From an uncultured Chlorobiaceae bacterium (GTDB lineage: Bacteria > Bacteroidota > Chlorobiia > Chlorobiales > Chlorobiaceae): a stretch of 34,909 nt of DNA. The stretch lies in the NCBI GenBank assembly GCA_903840935.1, contig CAIMHT010000098.1, positions 1 to 34,909 of the forward strand, written 5' to 3'. The position numbers and the translations under genes were made by a program. Shown here piece after piece: positions 10,663 through 20,549 of this stretch. How positions within the stretch are numbered: position 1 is the first letter of the stretch; each line of letters begins with the position of its first letter. The notes under the pieces are model-generated. The model saw nothing but the letters and a program-made list of their open reading frames with translations. It did not search any database and was not told the DNA's origin.

Positions 10663-11313
10663 ATGCAGGTACGCCTCATTTCGGTCACCACTCCGCTGAT
10701 CCAGGTTGAAAATCAGCCTCTCTCCCCCGAAGGGCTTATCGCTTACTGCGCGAGAGTATCAAGCCCTCATCAGGAGACGCCCGATTATGAGAAGCTGCTC
10801 AAATATTGCATTGCCCACAAGCACTGGAGTGTCTTTGAAATGGTTGATATGACCGTTGAAATTGTAACATCAAGGGCTATTTCGCCACAGATTCTTCGCC
10901 ACAAAAGTTTTCAGTTCCAGGAGTTCTCTCAACGCTATGCCAAAGCGCAGGAGATTGAGCGATACCAGCCGAGACGCCAGGATAGCAAAAACCGGCAGAA
11001 CTCGTTGAACGATCTTGATGAAGAAACAAGAGAGTGGTTTGATGGTGCACAGGAACGCATTGCCCGATTGACCCTTGAAGCCTACAACGAAGCTCTTGAA
11101 AAGGGTATTGCCAAAGAGTGTGCAAGAGTGCTCCTGCCAATGGCGACCCAGACAAAACTCTATATGAAAGGCTCCGTCAGAAGCTGGATACACTATCTGG
11201 AGGTGCGAACCGACAAAAGCACTCAACAGGAGCATCAGGAAATTGCCCTTGAGATCAAAAAAATCTTCATGGAACAATTTCCTGTAACGTCGGCCGCGCT
11301 TTCCTGGAGCTAA
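10663..11313 (+). CDS. thyX: Flavin-dependent thymidylate synthase
   Basis: ThyX makes dTMP from dUMP with methylene-tetrahydrofolate and NADPH through FAD, replacing ThyA. The protein has 216 residues from the ATG at 10663 ([12 protein letters not shown]); the frame is open back to 10579, but the extra residues are not family-like. The signature region at residues 79-91 reads [13 protein letters not shown]. Against the textbook ThyX motif (RHR, then S at position 6 and S at 11), position 3 is Lys and position 6 is Gln, while the last Ser and Arg are kept. Downstream, [19 protein letters not shown] and [20 protein letters not shown] are typical. Its stop overlaps the accD stop from the opposite strand by 4 bp. 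Presence of ThyX implies this lineage may lack ThyA. Confidence 0.95.
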   Translation: MQVRLISVTTPLIQVENQPLSPEGLIAYCARVSSPHQETPDYEKLLKYCIAHKHWSVFEMVDMTVEIVTSRAISPQILRHKSFQFQEFSQRYAKAQEIERYQPRRQDSKNRQNSLNDLDEETREWFDGAQERIARLTLEAYNEALEKGIAKECARVLLPMATQTKLYMKGSVRSWIHYLEVRTDKSTQQEHQEIALEIKKIFMEQFPVTSAALSWS

Positions 11314-12149
11314 ACCTTCAGCATGGCAAGCAGACTGGTCAGCTCACTTTTCAGATCTCTGCGATGAATAATACGATCGAGAAAACCATGTTCAAGCAGG
11401 AATTCGGCTCGCTGGAATCCTTCAGGCAGATCCCTTTTGATGGTATCGCGGATCACCCTGGGGCCTGCAAACCCGATAAGGGCTTTCGGCTCGCTTATAT
11501 TGATGTCACCAAGCATGGCAAAGGAGGCGCTGATACCTCCCATGGTCGGATCGGTCATCAGGGAGATAAAAGGCAGCTTTCTTTCGCTAAGCCGGGTAAG
11601 TCGCGCGGCTGTCTTGGCCATCTGCATGAGACTGAAAGCGCCCTCCATCATCCTAGCTCCGCCCGACTGGGAAATCACCAGAAGAGGAGCGTCAAGCTGG
11701 AGTGATTTGTCGATGGCGCGTGCTATTTTTTCACCGACAACAGAGCCCATGGAACCACCGATAAAGCCAAAATCCATCGCTGAAACAACAAGGGGGCGCC
11801 CTCCACTCTCTCCGTATGCATTGCGACATGCTTCAGTTTTTCCGCTCTTTTCAATAGTATCGTGTACCCTGTCAGGATATTTTTTCGTATCGACAAAGCC
11901 AAGAGGATCCGCCGAACGAAGGTTATCATCAAACTCGGAATACTTGTCGTCGTCGAAGAGAATCGAGAAATATTTATAGGGGGATATTCTGAAATGGTGA
12001 CTGCATTCTGCACAGGTAAAGAAATGATCTTCAAACTGTTTTTTATGAAGCATCGCTCCACACTTTTCACATTTCCACCACAACCCTTCCGGCATATCAC
12101 GCTTTTCGGTCGGACGTATTGAGGGTTTTACCCGTTTGAACCAAGCCAT
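11310..12149 (-). CDS. accD: Acetyl-CoA carboxylase carboxyltransferase beta subunit
   Basis: AccD pairs with AccA to move the carboxyl group from biotin on AccB to acetyl-CoA, giving malonyl-CoA for fatty-acid synthesis. The N-terminal four-cysteine zinc ribbon is visible as WKCEKCG and [10 protein letters not shown] at about residues 26-48. The crotonase-like carboxyltransferase core follows, with [10 protein letters not shown] and the glycine-rich [15 protein letters not shown]. Length is 279 residues from the ATG at 12149 ([11 protein letters not shown]); a TTG two codons earlier is also in frame. No clear ribosome binding site is seen. The gene is divergent from the patatin gene and convergent with thyX. 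Confidence 0.96.
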   Translation of the reverse strand: MAWFKRVKPSIRPTEKRDMPEGLWWKCEKCGAMLHKKQFEDHFFTCAECSHHFRISPYKYFSILFDDDKYSEFDDNLRSADPLGFVDTKKYPDRVHDTIEKSGKTEACRNAYGESGGRPLVVSAMDFGFIGGSMGSVVGEKIARAIDKSLQLDAPLLVISQSGGARMMEGAFSLMQMAKTAARLTRLSERKLPFISLMTDPTMGGISASFAMLGDINISEPKALIGFAGPRVIRDTIKRDLPEGFQRAEFLLEHGFLDRIIHRRDLKSELTSLLAMLKV

Positions 12150-12257
12150 TTTCAAAATGATGTGTAAAGGTTATACATTAAAGCTCAAGATAGGAAGTCC
12201 GCATGAGATTCTCAAAAGCAACCCCAAGAAAGAGCCCTTATCACAGGTTTATGAACC

Positions 12258-12262
12258 AGGAG
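12258..12262 (+). promoter_or_regulatory. Ribosome binding site fixing a TTG start
   Basis: AGGAG lies 8 bases before the TTG at 12271 and 11 bases before the second TTG at 12274. The only nearby ATG (12251) is in another frame and upstream of the site. This supports TTG as the real initiation codon of the patatin-barrel protein. Confidence 0.65.
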
Positions 12263-12270
12263 CATAACCA

Positions 12271-15018
12271 TTGTTGAACGTCAGAATAATTATTTACATA
12301 ACAGCACTTCTTGCAGCCCTCCTGCCGGGAGTGACGGCACCTCCTGATGCCGCAGCCTTGCCAGCCACCCCCACGATTGTCTATCCCGACACTCTTAAGC
12401 TTCCCATGCGCCGCTATGCACTTCGCCATGCCATGAGGCCGGCAAGAAAAACCGTCGGCCTTGCCCTTTCGGGCGGTGGTGCCAACGCTCTTTCGCAAAT
12501 AGGTGTCCTTAAGGCCCTTGATGAAGCGGGAGTTCCCATTGACTTTATTGCAGGAACAAGCATGGGGGCAATTATCGGAGGACTCTACAGTTGTGGTTAC
12601 AGCCCGGATGAACTTGAAGAGATCGCCCAAAGCCTGCCCTGGCAATCCATGATTTCGCTCCATAATAATTACTCGCGTTCAAACATCTTTCTTGAACAGC
12701 AAAAAATCCGCGACCGGGCATCCATCGCAATCCGTTTCGATAAACTGAAGCTTCTGATGCCAAAATCGCTGAATTCTGCCCAGGAACTGACAGGTACCCT
12801 CGATCTTCTGGCTTTAAACAGTCTCTACAAGGTCTCCGGCGATTTCTCTTCCCTTCCGGTCAATTTCAGGGCTGTATCGACCGACCTTATCTCAGGAAAA
12901 CGTATCACGCTGACCTCCGGTTCCCTCTCAGAAGCCATGCGGGCCAGCAGCACCGTTCCGATTCTTTTTGAACCGATCTTGCGTGACGGCTATCAACTGG
13001 TTGACGGTGGACTCGTTGCAAATCTTCCTGTTGATGAACTTGAGACCATCAACGCGCGCTATAAAATTGCCGTCGATACTCATGGCAGCATGTACACAAC
13101 CGGCGGGGAACTTGATCTCCCCTGGAAAGCGGCTGATCAAACCATGACTATCCTGACAAAAATGCAGTATCCTGCACAACTGGCTAAAGCCGATATCGTC
13201 ATCACTCCCGACCTCAGTGAACACAAAGCGACCGACTTTTCAGATATCAAAACTCTGCTCCATGCAGGGTATGCCAAAGGAAAGCTTCTTGCCGAAACCA
13301 TAAAACGCAGCCTGGAAGAGAAGAGTCACAGCGGCATTGCAATCGGAAACTATGCCAAAACCATTCTTTTTGCACATGAACGTCCGGAATTCCGGGAACA
13401 CTATCTTGTTGTTTCGGCTCTTGTCCGCAATGCAACAGACCTCGCCCAAACCCTTCGGGAACTGCTCGCAACAGATCTCTTTATCAGTGTCTACGCAGAG
13501 GTGGACAGTAGACGCAAAACCGTTGTATTTCACCTTGAACCGCTGCCAGAAATACAAAAAGTAACGATTGCAGGAGGGCCCCCCGATACCCTTTCGCATG
13601 AAGAAATCGAATCCTGTTTTAAGCCGATCATGAAAACGCTCTTGACCAATGCAGGCGGAACAAGAGCTCTCGAAGCACTGGTAAATAAATATCGCAGAAA
13701 AGGATACAGCCTTGTCACGATCGAAACCACTTCAATGGAAGGCAACACGCTCAAGGTAAACGTTTCTTCAGGAAAACCAGACAGCATTGCGATACGCCAG
13801 GACAAAAAAATTACCGGAATAACTCCTGTGGAGCGGGAAATAAAAATCGATACAACACATGCGTTCAACATCCGACATGCTGAAGAGTCTGTCGATAATC
13901 TTTATGAAACAGGGGTCTTCAGCCGCGTATCCATTTCCGAAGACTCTCCTGCACCCTCAACGCCTGATGGACGTTCACTTCTCAAATTTTCTCTTGAAGA
14001 AAAAACCTCGTCAGTTCTCCGGCTCGGATTGCGTTATGATGAAATAAATAACGCACAGTTTCTTCTTGATGTCAGAAACGAAAATCTCGGAGGCACCACA
14101 AGCTCAATCGGTGGCTGGCTGAAAACAGGAAGAAAAAGTAATCTGCTGAACCTTGAGTTCAATATGCCGCGCATCGGCCCCTCACACCTGACGATGTCCT
14201 CACGACTCTTTTATGATCAGCATTTTTTTGAAAACCGTAACAGAGAAGGCGACACAAGAAATTACGGCATACAAAAATATGGTTTTAGCCCGGCATTCGG
14301 TATAAGAATCCGAAAAAACGGGCAGCTTGTTGCTGACTTGACACTGCAAAATGCACAATCCTATGCTGAAAGGGGGACTGGCACTGCACTGACGACAGCA
14401 ACAGCCAATATGCTCTCCATCGGCACACAGTTTACCCTTGATTCAAGAGACAACCCAACGATTCCCACGTCAGGAACCTATACAAACGTCCGTTATTCGA
14501 TGACTCCGACAGTGCTTGACAATCACGATATTTTCTGGCAGGTATCAGGTAACCATGAAGATAATATCCGTCTCGGGAGCAAAACCGTATTGCAGCTTTC
14601 GGGACTCTTCGGCCTTAGCAGCAACAACTTACCCCTGTCGGAAAAATTTTTTCTCGGGGGACCGGGAACATCCTGGAGCCAGCGCTTTATAGGTTTGAAA
14701 GAAAACCAGCTTCCATGCGAAAACATGGTTGCTGCAGGAATGCAGTTGAGCTACAAGCCGTCCTATGCTATTTTTTTTCCACTGTCGCTGCTCCTGCATT
14801 ACAATGTTGGAAATGTCTGGAAGGAACTGGATGATATCTCTTCCAGGCGCATTATTCACGGCATTGGAACCAGTATAATATGGGAAACCCCTCTCGGCCC
14901 GACAAGATTTACTGTTTCAAAGGCTTTCACCTTTCCCCATGAGGCTCAGGATATTGAGCAAACATCGTTAAGATTTTCAGATACAATCATTTATTTCAGT
15001 ATCGGCCATAACTTTTGA
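12271..15018 (+). CDS. Patatin-like phospholipase fused to an outer-membrane barrel (PlpD / type Vd-like)
   Basis: This 915-residue protein has a signal peptide (residues 1 to about 29, IIIYITALLAALLPG core), a patatin domain at about 60-360, a POTRA-like linker at about 395-570 and a BamA/surface-antigen barrel at about 580-915. The patatin active site is complete: oxyanion loop LSGGGANALSQIG (67-79), nucleophile elbow GTSMG with S97, and the DGG of the dyad at D245. The final residues, IIYFSIGHNF, end in phenylalanine, as expected for an outer-membrane barrel recognised by BAM. The architecture matches PlpD of Pseudomonas, in which the lipase is carried to the surface. This one is considerably longer than PlpD, with room for more than one POTRA-type unit. 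It starts with TTG. The substrate is unknown; family members hydrolyse phospholipids. Confidence 0.9.
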   Translation: MLNVRIIIYITALLAALLPGVTAPPDAAALPATPTIVYPDTLKLPMRRYALRHAMRPARKTVGLALSGGGANALSQIGVLKALDEAGVPIDFIAGTSMGAIIGGLYSCGYSPDELEEIAQSLPWQSMISLHNNYSRSNIFLEQQKIRDRASIAIRFDKLKLLMPKSLNSAQELTGTLDLLALNSLYKVSGDFSSLPVNFRAVSTDLISGKRITLTSGSLSEAMRASSTVPILFEPILRDGYQLVDGGLVANLPVDELETINARYKIAVDTHGSMYTTGGELDLPWKAADQTMTILTKMQYPAQLAKADIVITPDLSEHKATDFSDIKTLLHAGYAKGKLLAETIKRSLEEKSHSGIAIGNYAKTILFAHERPEFREHYLVVSALVRNATDLAQTLRELLATDLFISVYAEVDSRRKTVVFHLEPLPEIQKVTIAGGPPDTLSHEEIESCFKPIMKTLLTNAGGTRALEALVNKYRRKGYSLVTIETTSMEGNTLKVNVSSGKPDSIAIRQDKKITGITPVEREIKIDTTHAFNIRHAEESVDNLYETGVFSRVSISEDSPAPSTPDGRSLLKFSLEEKTSSVLRLGLRYDEINNAQFLLDVRNENLGGTTSSIGGWLKTGRKSNLLNLEFNMPRIGPSHLTMSSRLFYDQHFFENRNREGDTRNYGIQKYGFSPAFGIRIRKNGQLVADLTLQNAQSYAERGTGTALTTATANMLSIGTQFTLDSRDNPTIPTSGTYTNVRYSMTPTVLDNHDIFWQVSGNHEDNIRLGSKTVLQLSGLFGLSSNNLPLSEKFFLGGPGTSWSQRFIGLKENQLPCENMVAAGMQLSYKPSYAIFFPLSLLLHYNVGNVWKELDDISSRRIIHGIGTSIIWETPLGPTRFTVSKAFTFPHEAQDIEQTSLRFSDTIIYFSIGHNF

Positions 15019-15080
15019 GCAGAACTATTTTGTATTTTCACGTATAGGGAGGCTCCTGTGACCACATCAGACCCAGACAC

Positions 15081-15884
15081 ATGCTCATGACAGATGAACC
15101 GGACAACATTGATACGCAACAGAAACTTCATATACTTGTCTGTAATGATGATGGTATTGAAGGCGAGGGCATTCATGTGCTGGCGGCGGCGATGAAAAAA
15201 ATCGGCAGGATTACGGTTGTTGCGCCAGCCGAACCACACAGCGGAATGAGTCATGCAATGACTCTCGGTGTTCCACTGAGAATCAAGAAGTTCATGAAAA
15301 ATGGCCGTTTCTTTGGTTATACGGTCTCAGGAACCCCTGTTGATTGCATCAAGGTTGCCTTGAGCCATATTCTGCCATCAAAACCGGACCTTATTGTTTC
15401 GGGCATAAATTATGGCAGCAACACGGCAATGAACACGCTTTATTCTGGAACGGTCGCCGCCGCACTTGAGGGAGCCATCCAGGGAATTGCTTCACTTGCT
15501 TTTTCGCTGACCACTTATGAACATGCCGACTTTACATACGCCGCAAAATTTGCACGGAAACTGGCAAAAAAAGTACTTCTTGAAGGACTGCCGCCAGATA
15601 CCATTCTCTCTGTCAATATTCCGAATGTAGCAGAATCGCAGATTAGCGGTATTGTCATTACCGAACAGGGTCGTTCACGATGGGAAGAGTCGGCAATTGA
15701 ACGAAACGATATGTTTGGCAACCCTTACTACTGGCTTAATGGGACACTGCGTCTGCTCGATAATACACTGCACAAAGATGAATTTGCCATACGGCACAAC
15801 TATGTGACCGTCACACCGCTCTCATGCGATCTGACCAACCACACGCTTATCGGCGCCCTTGAACAATGGAACCTGCAAAAATAA
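15081..15884 (+). CDS. surE: 5'-nucleotidase SurE
   Basis: SurE is a metal-dependent survival protein that dephosphorylates nucleoside 5'- and 3'-monophosphates. Signature pieces are the N-terminal metal site [13 protein letters not shown] (D23, D24), [22 protein letters not shown] and SGINYGSNT. Length is 267 residues, normal for the family, with a non-conserved leader of about 15 residues; ATG codons at 15081 and 15087 are both possible starts, and neither has a clear ribosome binding site. Its stop is only 4 bases before the bshC start, so the two genes are translationally close and almost certainly one transcript. Confidence 0.94.
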   Translation: MLMTDEPDNIDTQQKLHILVCNDDGIEGEGIHVLAAAMKKIGRITVVAPAEPHSGMSHAMTLGVPLRIKKFMKNGRFFGYTVSGTPVDCIKVALSHILPSKPDLIVSGINYGSNTAMNTLYSGTVAAALEGAIQGIASLAFSLTTYEHADFTYAAKFARKLAKKVLLEGLPPDTILSVNIPNVAESQISGIVITEQGRSRWEESAIERNDMFGNPYYWLNGTLRLLDNTLHKDEFAIRHNYVTVTPLSCDLTNHTLIGALEQWNLQK

Positions 15885-15888
15885 AAAC

Positions 15889-17580
15889 GTGAACACCTTT
15901 CTTCTTGAGTACAAACAGATCCAGACACCAAAAAAAGGATTATCAAAGCTTTTTCGTGACTATACATCAGAGGGCTCCGAGCGCTCGGATTTGCTCTCTG
16001 AGTGTTTCCACCTTGATTACCAGAGAGAGGCGGATTACTATCGACAGCTCGGATTACTTGGCTCGAGAACTTTCGATCGTGAGACACTTGTGCAGCTCCT
16101 TTCGAAACAAAATACCCGCTACGGAGCCACAGAACTTCACCTCCGGGAGATTAAAAAACTCCGTTCCCCGCGATGTATGGCCATCGTTACCGGACAGCAA
16201 CTCGGCCTCTTTACCGGTCCAATCTATACCATCTACAAAGCTTTGACTGCCATTATTTTTGCAGAACGGCAGAAAGCACTCTTTCCTGAATACGATTTTG
16301 TGCCAATATTCTGGCTTGAAGGTGAAGACCATGACTTTGAAGAATCGGCCCACACAGCAATTTTTTCTGAAAACCAGGTTGTTCACTTCCGGCAGGAGCC
16401 GTACCGACGCGTGGCGGAGCAGATGGTTGCCAATAGTTGCTTCGGCGAAGAGATTCATGATACCGTCGAGGAATTTCTCCGACTCCTGCCTGATTCCATC
16501 CACAAAGAGAGCGTCTCAAATATTCTCAGGGAACAATATTATCAAGGAAATACCTTCGAGATGAGTTTTGCCGGCACCATGATGCGACTCTTCCGGGAAC
16601 AGCCGCTGATTCTGCTCTCAAGCCAGGATACCGAGTTCAAAAAGCTTTCATCCAAAATTTTTTTAAAAGAGCTCTTATCCGCGCCCACCTCCTCCTATAA
16701 TGTAATTGCACAAAGTTCACGCCTCGAACAACTCGGCTACAATGCACAAACAAAACCAAGATCAGTCAATCTGTTTCATATCAACCATCTTGGCCAGCGG
16801 CAAAAAATCGAACATCCAACAGAGAACTCTTTCTCAATTTTACCCGAAAAACAGGGCTATTCAAAACACCAACTGCTTGAACTCTGTCAGGAGCACCCTG
16901 AACAGTTCAGTCCCAACGTTGTCCTTCGGCCAATTATCCAGGATTACGTCCTGCCGACCTTTGCCTGCATTGCCGGACCTGGAGAGATCAGCTACCTTGC
17001 ACAGTACCGGAAAAATTACGAACACTTTGGCATCACCATGCCGTTTATCATTCCCAGAGGGAGCTTTACACTTGTTGAACCGAAAATAAGCCGCATCATG
17101 GACAAGCTGCTCCAGGTAATCGGAAAACCAGGGGTTTCGCGCAAACAAATATACAATGCCGTATTCAGTGACCTGCAGCAACTAAAAAAAAATGCGGTTG
17201 GCATCGCTGAAAATCCTCAACTTGAGGCTCTGTTTGAAGACGCGAAGATAGAGATCCGCCGGGTTTTTGCATCTCTTGAGCCGGTACTTGCCAAGATAGA
17301 CACCACCCTTGAACCAATGCTGGCTGCATCGACAGCCCAATCGGCAAAAATTATCGACAATATTGAACAGAAAACATGGAAAGCAAGCCGACGCAAACAT
17401 GAAGAACTTCTTGAGCAGATCCTGAAATCAGAAACCGCATTTTTTCCGGAAGGATTGCCCCAGGAACGACTCATCAACATTTTTTATTATCTCAACAAAT
17501 ACGGCATGGAACTGATCGATACCCTGAAAAATCTGCTGAGCGGGCATGCAACTGAAGCACATATCATTGTGGAACTGTAA
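15889..17580 (+). CDS. bshC: Putative cysteine ligase BshC (bacillithiol synthesis)
   Basis: BshC adds cysteine to glucosaminyl-malate, the last step of bacillithiol formation. The protein is recognisable by [18 protein letters not shown], the stretch [12 protein letters not shown], and a C-terminal coiled-coil region rich in Lys and Glu. Length is 563 residues from the GTG at 15889, slightly above the Bacillus protein. A TTG at 15859 in the same frame lies inside surE and is less likely. Green sulfur bacteria are known to use N-methyl-bacillithiol, which fits. No bshA, bshB or methyltransferase gene is seen nearby. The gene meets the small HTH gene tail to tail with 12 bp between and no evident terminator. 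Confidence 0.92.
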   Translation: MNTFLLEYKQIQTPKKGLSKLFRDYTSEGSERSDLLSECFHLDYQREADYYRQLGLLGSRTFDRETLVQLLSKQNTRYGATELHLREIKKLRSPRCMAIVTGQQLGLFTGPIYTIYKALTAIIFAERQKALFPEYDFVPIFWLEGEDHDFEESAHTAIFSENQVVHFRQEPYRRVAEQMVANSCFGEEIHDTVEEFLRLLPDSIHKESVSNILREQYYQGNTFEMSFAGTMMRLFREQPLILLSSQDTEFKKLSSKIFLKELLSAPTSSYNVIAQSSRLEQLGYNAQTKPRSVNLFHINHLGQRQKIEHPTENSFSILPEKQGYSKHQLLELCQEHPEQFSPNVVLRPIIQDYVLPTFACIAGPGEISYLAQYRKNYEHFGITMPFIIPRGSFTLVEPKISRIMDKLLQVIGKPGVSRKQIYNAVFSDLQQLKKNAVGIAENPQLEALFEDAKIEIRRVFASLEPVLAKIDTTLEPMLAASTAQSAKIIDNIEQKTWKASRRKHEELLEQILKSETAFFPEGLPQERLINIFYYLNKYGMELIDTLKNLLSGHATEAHIIVEL

Positions 17581-17592
17581 GAGTCACAGGCC

Positions 17593-17910
17593 TTATTTGC
17601 CGCACGTATTCTCCCCCTCTTCCTTTTGCAGCAGATGACAGCAGTTGCAGACAAGACTCTGAAGCTCTTCTTGCGATGCCTCTTCACAGATTTTTTTTAC
17701 CGCCATCTCAATCTCCTTGCGATAACTTTTGCTCTTGAGTGATTGCATGCCCCGCTTTTTATGAATATACTGCGAGATTGCAGCGGGCGTGACACCAAGT
17801 TTCTTTGCCGCCTGCGATTGGGTTATGCCAGTTTTAACAAGCTCAATGGCAAGATCTGCCCTGATTTGAGGAAGATAGTACCAGACAGCTTTTTCACAGG
17901 GAAATGCCAC
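17593..17910 (-). CDS. Small cysteine-rich helix-turn-helix transcriptional regulator
   Basis: This 105-residue protein has a Cro/XRE-like helix-turn-helix at about residues 28-53 (TQSQAAKKLGVTPAAISQYI), followed by KKRG. The preceding pattern, PCEKAVWYYLPQIRADLAIE, resembles a family of predicted regulators best known from archaea (COG2522-like). It contains six cysteines: C5, C75, C88, C90, C91 and C103. The clustered CNCC near the C-terminus and the isolated ones could hold a metal or Fe-S cluster, which would make it a redox or metal sensor; that is inference. The start is GTG, with no good ribosome binding site. It follows the LOG-family gene by 42 bp on the same strand, so it probably ends the transcript coming from the GlmU-like gene. 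Confidence 0.75.
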   Translation of the reverse strand: MAFPCEKAVWYYLPQIRADLAIELVKTGITQSQAAKKLGVTPAAISQYIHKKRGMQSLKSKSYRKEIEMAVKKICEEASQEELQSLVCNCCHLLQKEEGENTCGK

Positions 17911-17952
17911 GATAAAATACTTTTAAATTAACAGGTAAAGAGCAATCCCCCA

Positions 17953-18690
17953 TTAAAAATTCAGGGAATAACCGTCAGGATAAAATCGTTTAATAATTTC
18001 GATAACCTCTTCCAGACTATCTTCCAGGTAAATGAATTCAAGATCGTCAGCATGAATATAGCCCTTGTCCCGGCACATCGTCTCTTCTATCCAGCGATAC
18101 AATCCACCCCAATAACTTTTTCCAACCAATATAACAGGAAAACGCTCACTTTTCCCCGTCTGTATCAATGTAACTGCTTCCATTACTTCATCAAGCGTGC
18201 CAAACCCGCCCGGCAAGGCAATAAATGCCTGTGCGTATTTCATGAACATCACCTTGCGCACAAAGAAATACTGAAAACTGATCAATTTATTATGATCAAT
18301 ATATTTATTGGGCTCCTGCTGGTTTGGAAGCTTGATATTGAAACCTATTGAAGCCCCTCCCGCACCCTGCGCCCCCTTGTTTGTCGCCGCCATGACACCC
18401 GGTCCCCCTCCGGTGATCACCGAAAAGCCTTCAGCAGCAAGCAGACGACCAAGCTTCTCCGCGAGAAAATATTCAGGGCTATCAGCCTGAACCCTTGTAG
18501 AACCAAACACAGCAACCGCAGGATCTGCATCAGACATCATCTCAAAACCACTGACAAACTCCGCCATGATCTTGAAAACCCGCCACCCGTCAGCCATGAA
18601 ATCAGTTTCCCTGCCTGAACCGACACGCTGCACCGCGCCCTTTCCTGCGCTCTCTTTATCTCTTTCCGGTGAACGTCGATAAATGTCCAT
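17953..18690 (-). CDS. LOG-family protein (TIGR00730, Rossmann-fold nucleotide hydrolase type)
   Basis: The family includes cytokinin-activating LOG phosphoribohydrolases and bacterial nucleotide 5'-monophosphate nucleosidases, which cut the N-glycosidic bond of nucleotides. The hallmark PGGxGTxxE is present as LPGGFGTLDEVMEA, and the nucleotide site appears as VITGGGPGVMAATNKGA. Length is 245 residues from the ATG at 18690; the N-terminal 50 residues are basic, poorly conserved and longer than in minimal members. GAGG lies about 10 bases upstream. Whether it acts on cytokinin-like nucleotides or on AMP/GMP cannot be read from the sequence. It starts 25 bp after the trpG stop. Confidence 0.88.
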   Translation of the reverse strand: MDIYRRSPERDKESAGKGAVQRVGSGRETDFMADGWRVFKIMAEFVSGFEMMSDADPAVAVFGSTRVQADSPEYFLAEKLGRLLAAEGFSVITGGGPGVMAATNKGAQGAGGASIGFNIKLPNQQEPNKYIDHNKLISFQYFFVRKVMFMKYAQAFIALPGGFGTLDEVMEAVTLIQTGKSERFPVILVGKSYWGGLYRWIEETMCRDKGYIHADDLEFIYLEDSLEEVIEIIKRFYPDGYSLNF

Positions 18691-18715
18691 ACACTCACAT
18701 CCTCTCAATCATATA

Positions 18716-19279
18716 CTACAGTTCAAGAAAATTTCTGATAATTTTTTTACCCTCACTGGTCATGATAGATTCTGGATGAAACTGGACACCATAGAGCAGA
18801 AGCTGCTCCGAATCCATCCCCATGATTACCCCATCCTCAGTCCACGCACGGATGACAAGAGCCTCTGGAAGCGTCTGGCGCTCCACAATGAGTGAATGAT
18901 ACCTCGTTGCCACAAACGGATTGTCAACACCGGCGAAAATCCCCCGGTTATCATGGTAAACCTGCGAGGTCTTGCCATGCATAATCGTGGCAGCACGCAC
19001 CACATTGCCACCCAAAGCAGCACCGATCGACTGATGCCCCAGGCAAACCCCGAGGAGAGGGATTTTACCCTTCACAGCATGAATCAGTGGCACCGACACT
19101 CCAGCGTCAGTTGGAGTGCCTGGACCTGGCGAAATAACAATCTTTTCAGGGGCAAGCGCAACTATCTCCTCTACAGAAAGCTCGTCATTGCGGTACACCT
19201 CAACTCTCTCCCCCGACTCTCCAATATACTGTACCAGGTTATACGTGAAAGAGTCGTAATTATCGACAACAAGAATCAT
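18716..19279 (-). CDS. trpG: Anthranilate synthase glutamine amidotransferase subunit
   Basis: TrpG hydrolyses glutamine and passes ammonia to TrpE for anthranilate formation, the first step to tryptophan. In many bacteria the same protein also serves PabB in folate synthesis. The class I amidotransferase triad is C79 in LLGVCLGHQSIG, H168 and E170 in YGVQFHPESI. The oxyanion stretch ISPGPGTPTDAG is clear. At 187 residues it is a stand-alone glutaminase of normal size. The gene is not next to trpE or other trp genes here, so PabA function is an equally open assignment. It lies 34 bp after the GlmU-like gene. Confidence 0.92.
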   Translation of the reverse strand: MILVVDNYDSFTYNLVQYIGESGERVEVYRNDELSVEEIVALAPEKIVISPGPGTPTDAGVSVPLIHAVKGKIPLLGVCLGHQSIGAALGGNVVRAATIMHGKTSQVYHDNRGIFAGVDNPFVATRYHSLIVERQTLPEALVIRAWTEDGVIMGMDSEQLLLYGVQFHPESIMTSEGKKIIRNFLEL

Positions 19280-19313
19280 GCCTACCCATGCTTAAAAATT
19301 AGACAAATAACCG

Positions 19314-20549
19314 CTATGCGCTCTCCATGCCGGCAACAAAACGGAACATCAATTCGTAGCTGCTGCTCATCACAACCTGACGACGCTCCATAACCCTTCG
19401 CGCTGTTTCAACAGCCTTTTCAACCTGATATGGTTCAAAACCATCACTACCTCCCCAAGAAAAAGAGGGTACCTCTTTTGGAGGAAATCCACCACCAAAA
19501 ATGTTCGCTCCGGTTCCAACAACAGTTCCGGTATTGAACATCGAATTGATTGAGCACTTGCTGTGATCACCCATCAGCAGACCGAGAAACTGCAGGCCGG
19601 TACTCTGCAATCGGCCATTGTGCAATAATTTGATCCGGCTGTAGTTATTCTTGAGATCACTCGTGTTGGTGCCCGCGCCAAGATTACACCATGATGAAAT
19701 ATAAGAGTGGCCAAGAAAACCGTCATGCTGCTTGTTGACAAATGGCTCAATCAGGGAATCCTCGACTTCACCCCCAACTCTCGACGCAGTCCCCACAGCA
19801 ACATTGCTATAAAGTTTTGCACCGATTTTTACCCTCGACCATGGAGCAAGATAAACATTCTGCATCAGCACAGCCTGCGGGTCAACAATCGCACCAGCCC
19901 CGACTGCCACAAAACCATCGTCCGCATCAAGCACCGCGCCAGCCCGAACAACAGCTCCAGGAGCAACATAAATATTTGAACGATTGACCATCGCCGCCGA
20001 AGGGTGAACATCTCCTTCAAAACGCCCAAGCTCAAGCGTTTCAGCATCCAGCAAAAGCTCATCGGAATGAAACGCGATCATATCCCAAAGATGCGTGATA
20101 ACGCGAAACCCAGTAACCACCTCAGTAACAAGTTCTCCGGCAAGTGCTGATGTATCAATAAGGTCTGGCAACAGACCTTCACCATCAGTGATCAGGGCAC
20201 CCGGTACTCTTGCAAAGAGCAGGTCCTCGCCCTGCATGTAAGCCGTTCCAGGTTCAAATTCGCCCTTGATAACCGCTCTTGAGGCTGCCTCATCAAAAAC
20301 TATACGACCGTTAACCAGCAAAACATCCTTCTCTTCAAGCTGGTTGACCACACTTTCGGGATGCTGTTCAGCATAAAAAGGGGCAAGATAACGGCGAAGA
20401 TGCCACGTAAGCACCACATCTCCCCTGGTTGAAAACTCAAGCTTTTCCTGAAGGGAGCGAAATCCGGTACGAAGCGCATACACCGGCTTAAGGTTAACAA
20501 GAGGCTTCAACTCCAGAACCCTGGTATCTTCAAAAACAATTACCTGCAT
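19314..20549 (-). CDS. GlmU-like sugar-phosphate nucleotidyltransferase / acetyltransferase
   Basis: This 411-residue protein resembles the Bacteroidetes/Chlorobi family annotated as alternative GlmU (TIGR03991). Its presumed role is making UDP-N-acetylglucosamine for peptidoglycan and lipopolysaccharide. The N-terminal half (1 to about 185) starts MQVIVFEDTRVLELKPL and lacks the standard nucleotidyltransferase loop LAAGxGTRM of true GlmU. The C-terminal half (about 188-330) is a left-handed beta-helix with hexapeptide repeats such as IYVAPGAVVRAGAVL and the acyltransferase-like HSYISSWCNLGAGTNTSDLK. The ATG at 20549 is the obvious start. It is first in the minus-strand run leading to trpG. 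The activities are inferred from family naming, not shown by the sequence. Confidence 0.85.
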   Translation of the reverse strand: MQVIVFEDTRVLELKPLVNLKPVYALRTGFRSLQEKLEFSTRGDVVLTWHLRRYLAPFYAEQHPESVVNQLEEKDVLLVNGRIVFDEAASRAVIKGEFEPGTAYMQGEDLLFARVPGALITDGEGLLPDLIDTSALAGELVTEVVTGFRVITHLWDMIAFHSDELLLDAETLELGRFEGDVHPSAAMVNRSNIYVAPGAVVRAGAVLDADDGFVAVGAGAIVDPQAVLMQNVYLAPWSRVKIGAKLYSNVAVGTASRVGGEVEDSLIEPFVNKQHDGFLGHSYISSWCNLGAGTNTSDLKNNYSRIKLLHNGRLQSTGLQFLGLLMGDHSKCSINSMFNTGTVVGTGANIFGGGFPPKEVPSFSWGGSDGFEPYQVEKAVETARRVMERRQVVMSSSYELMFRFVAGMESA

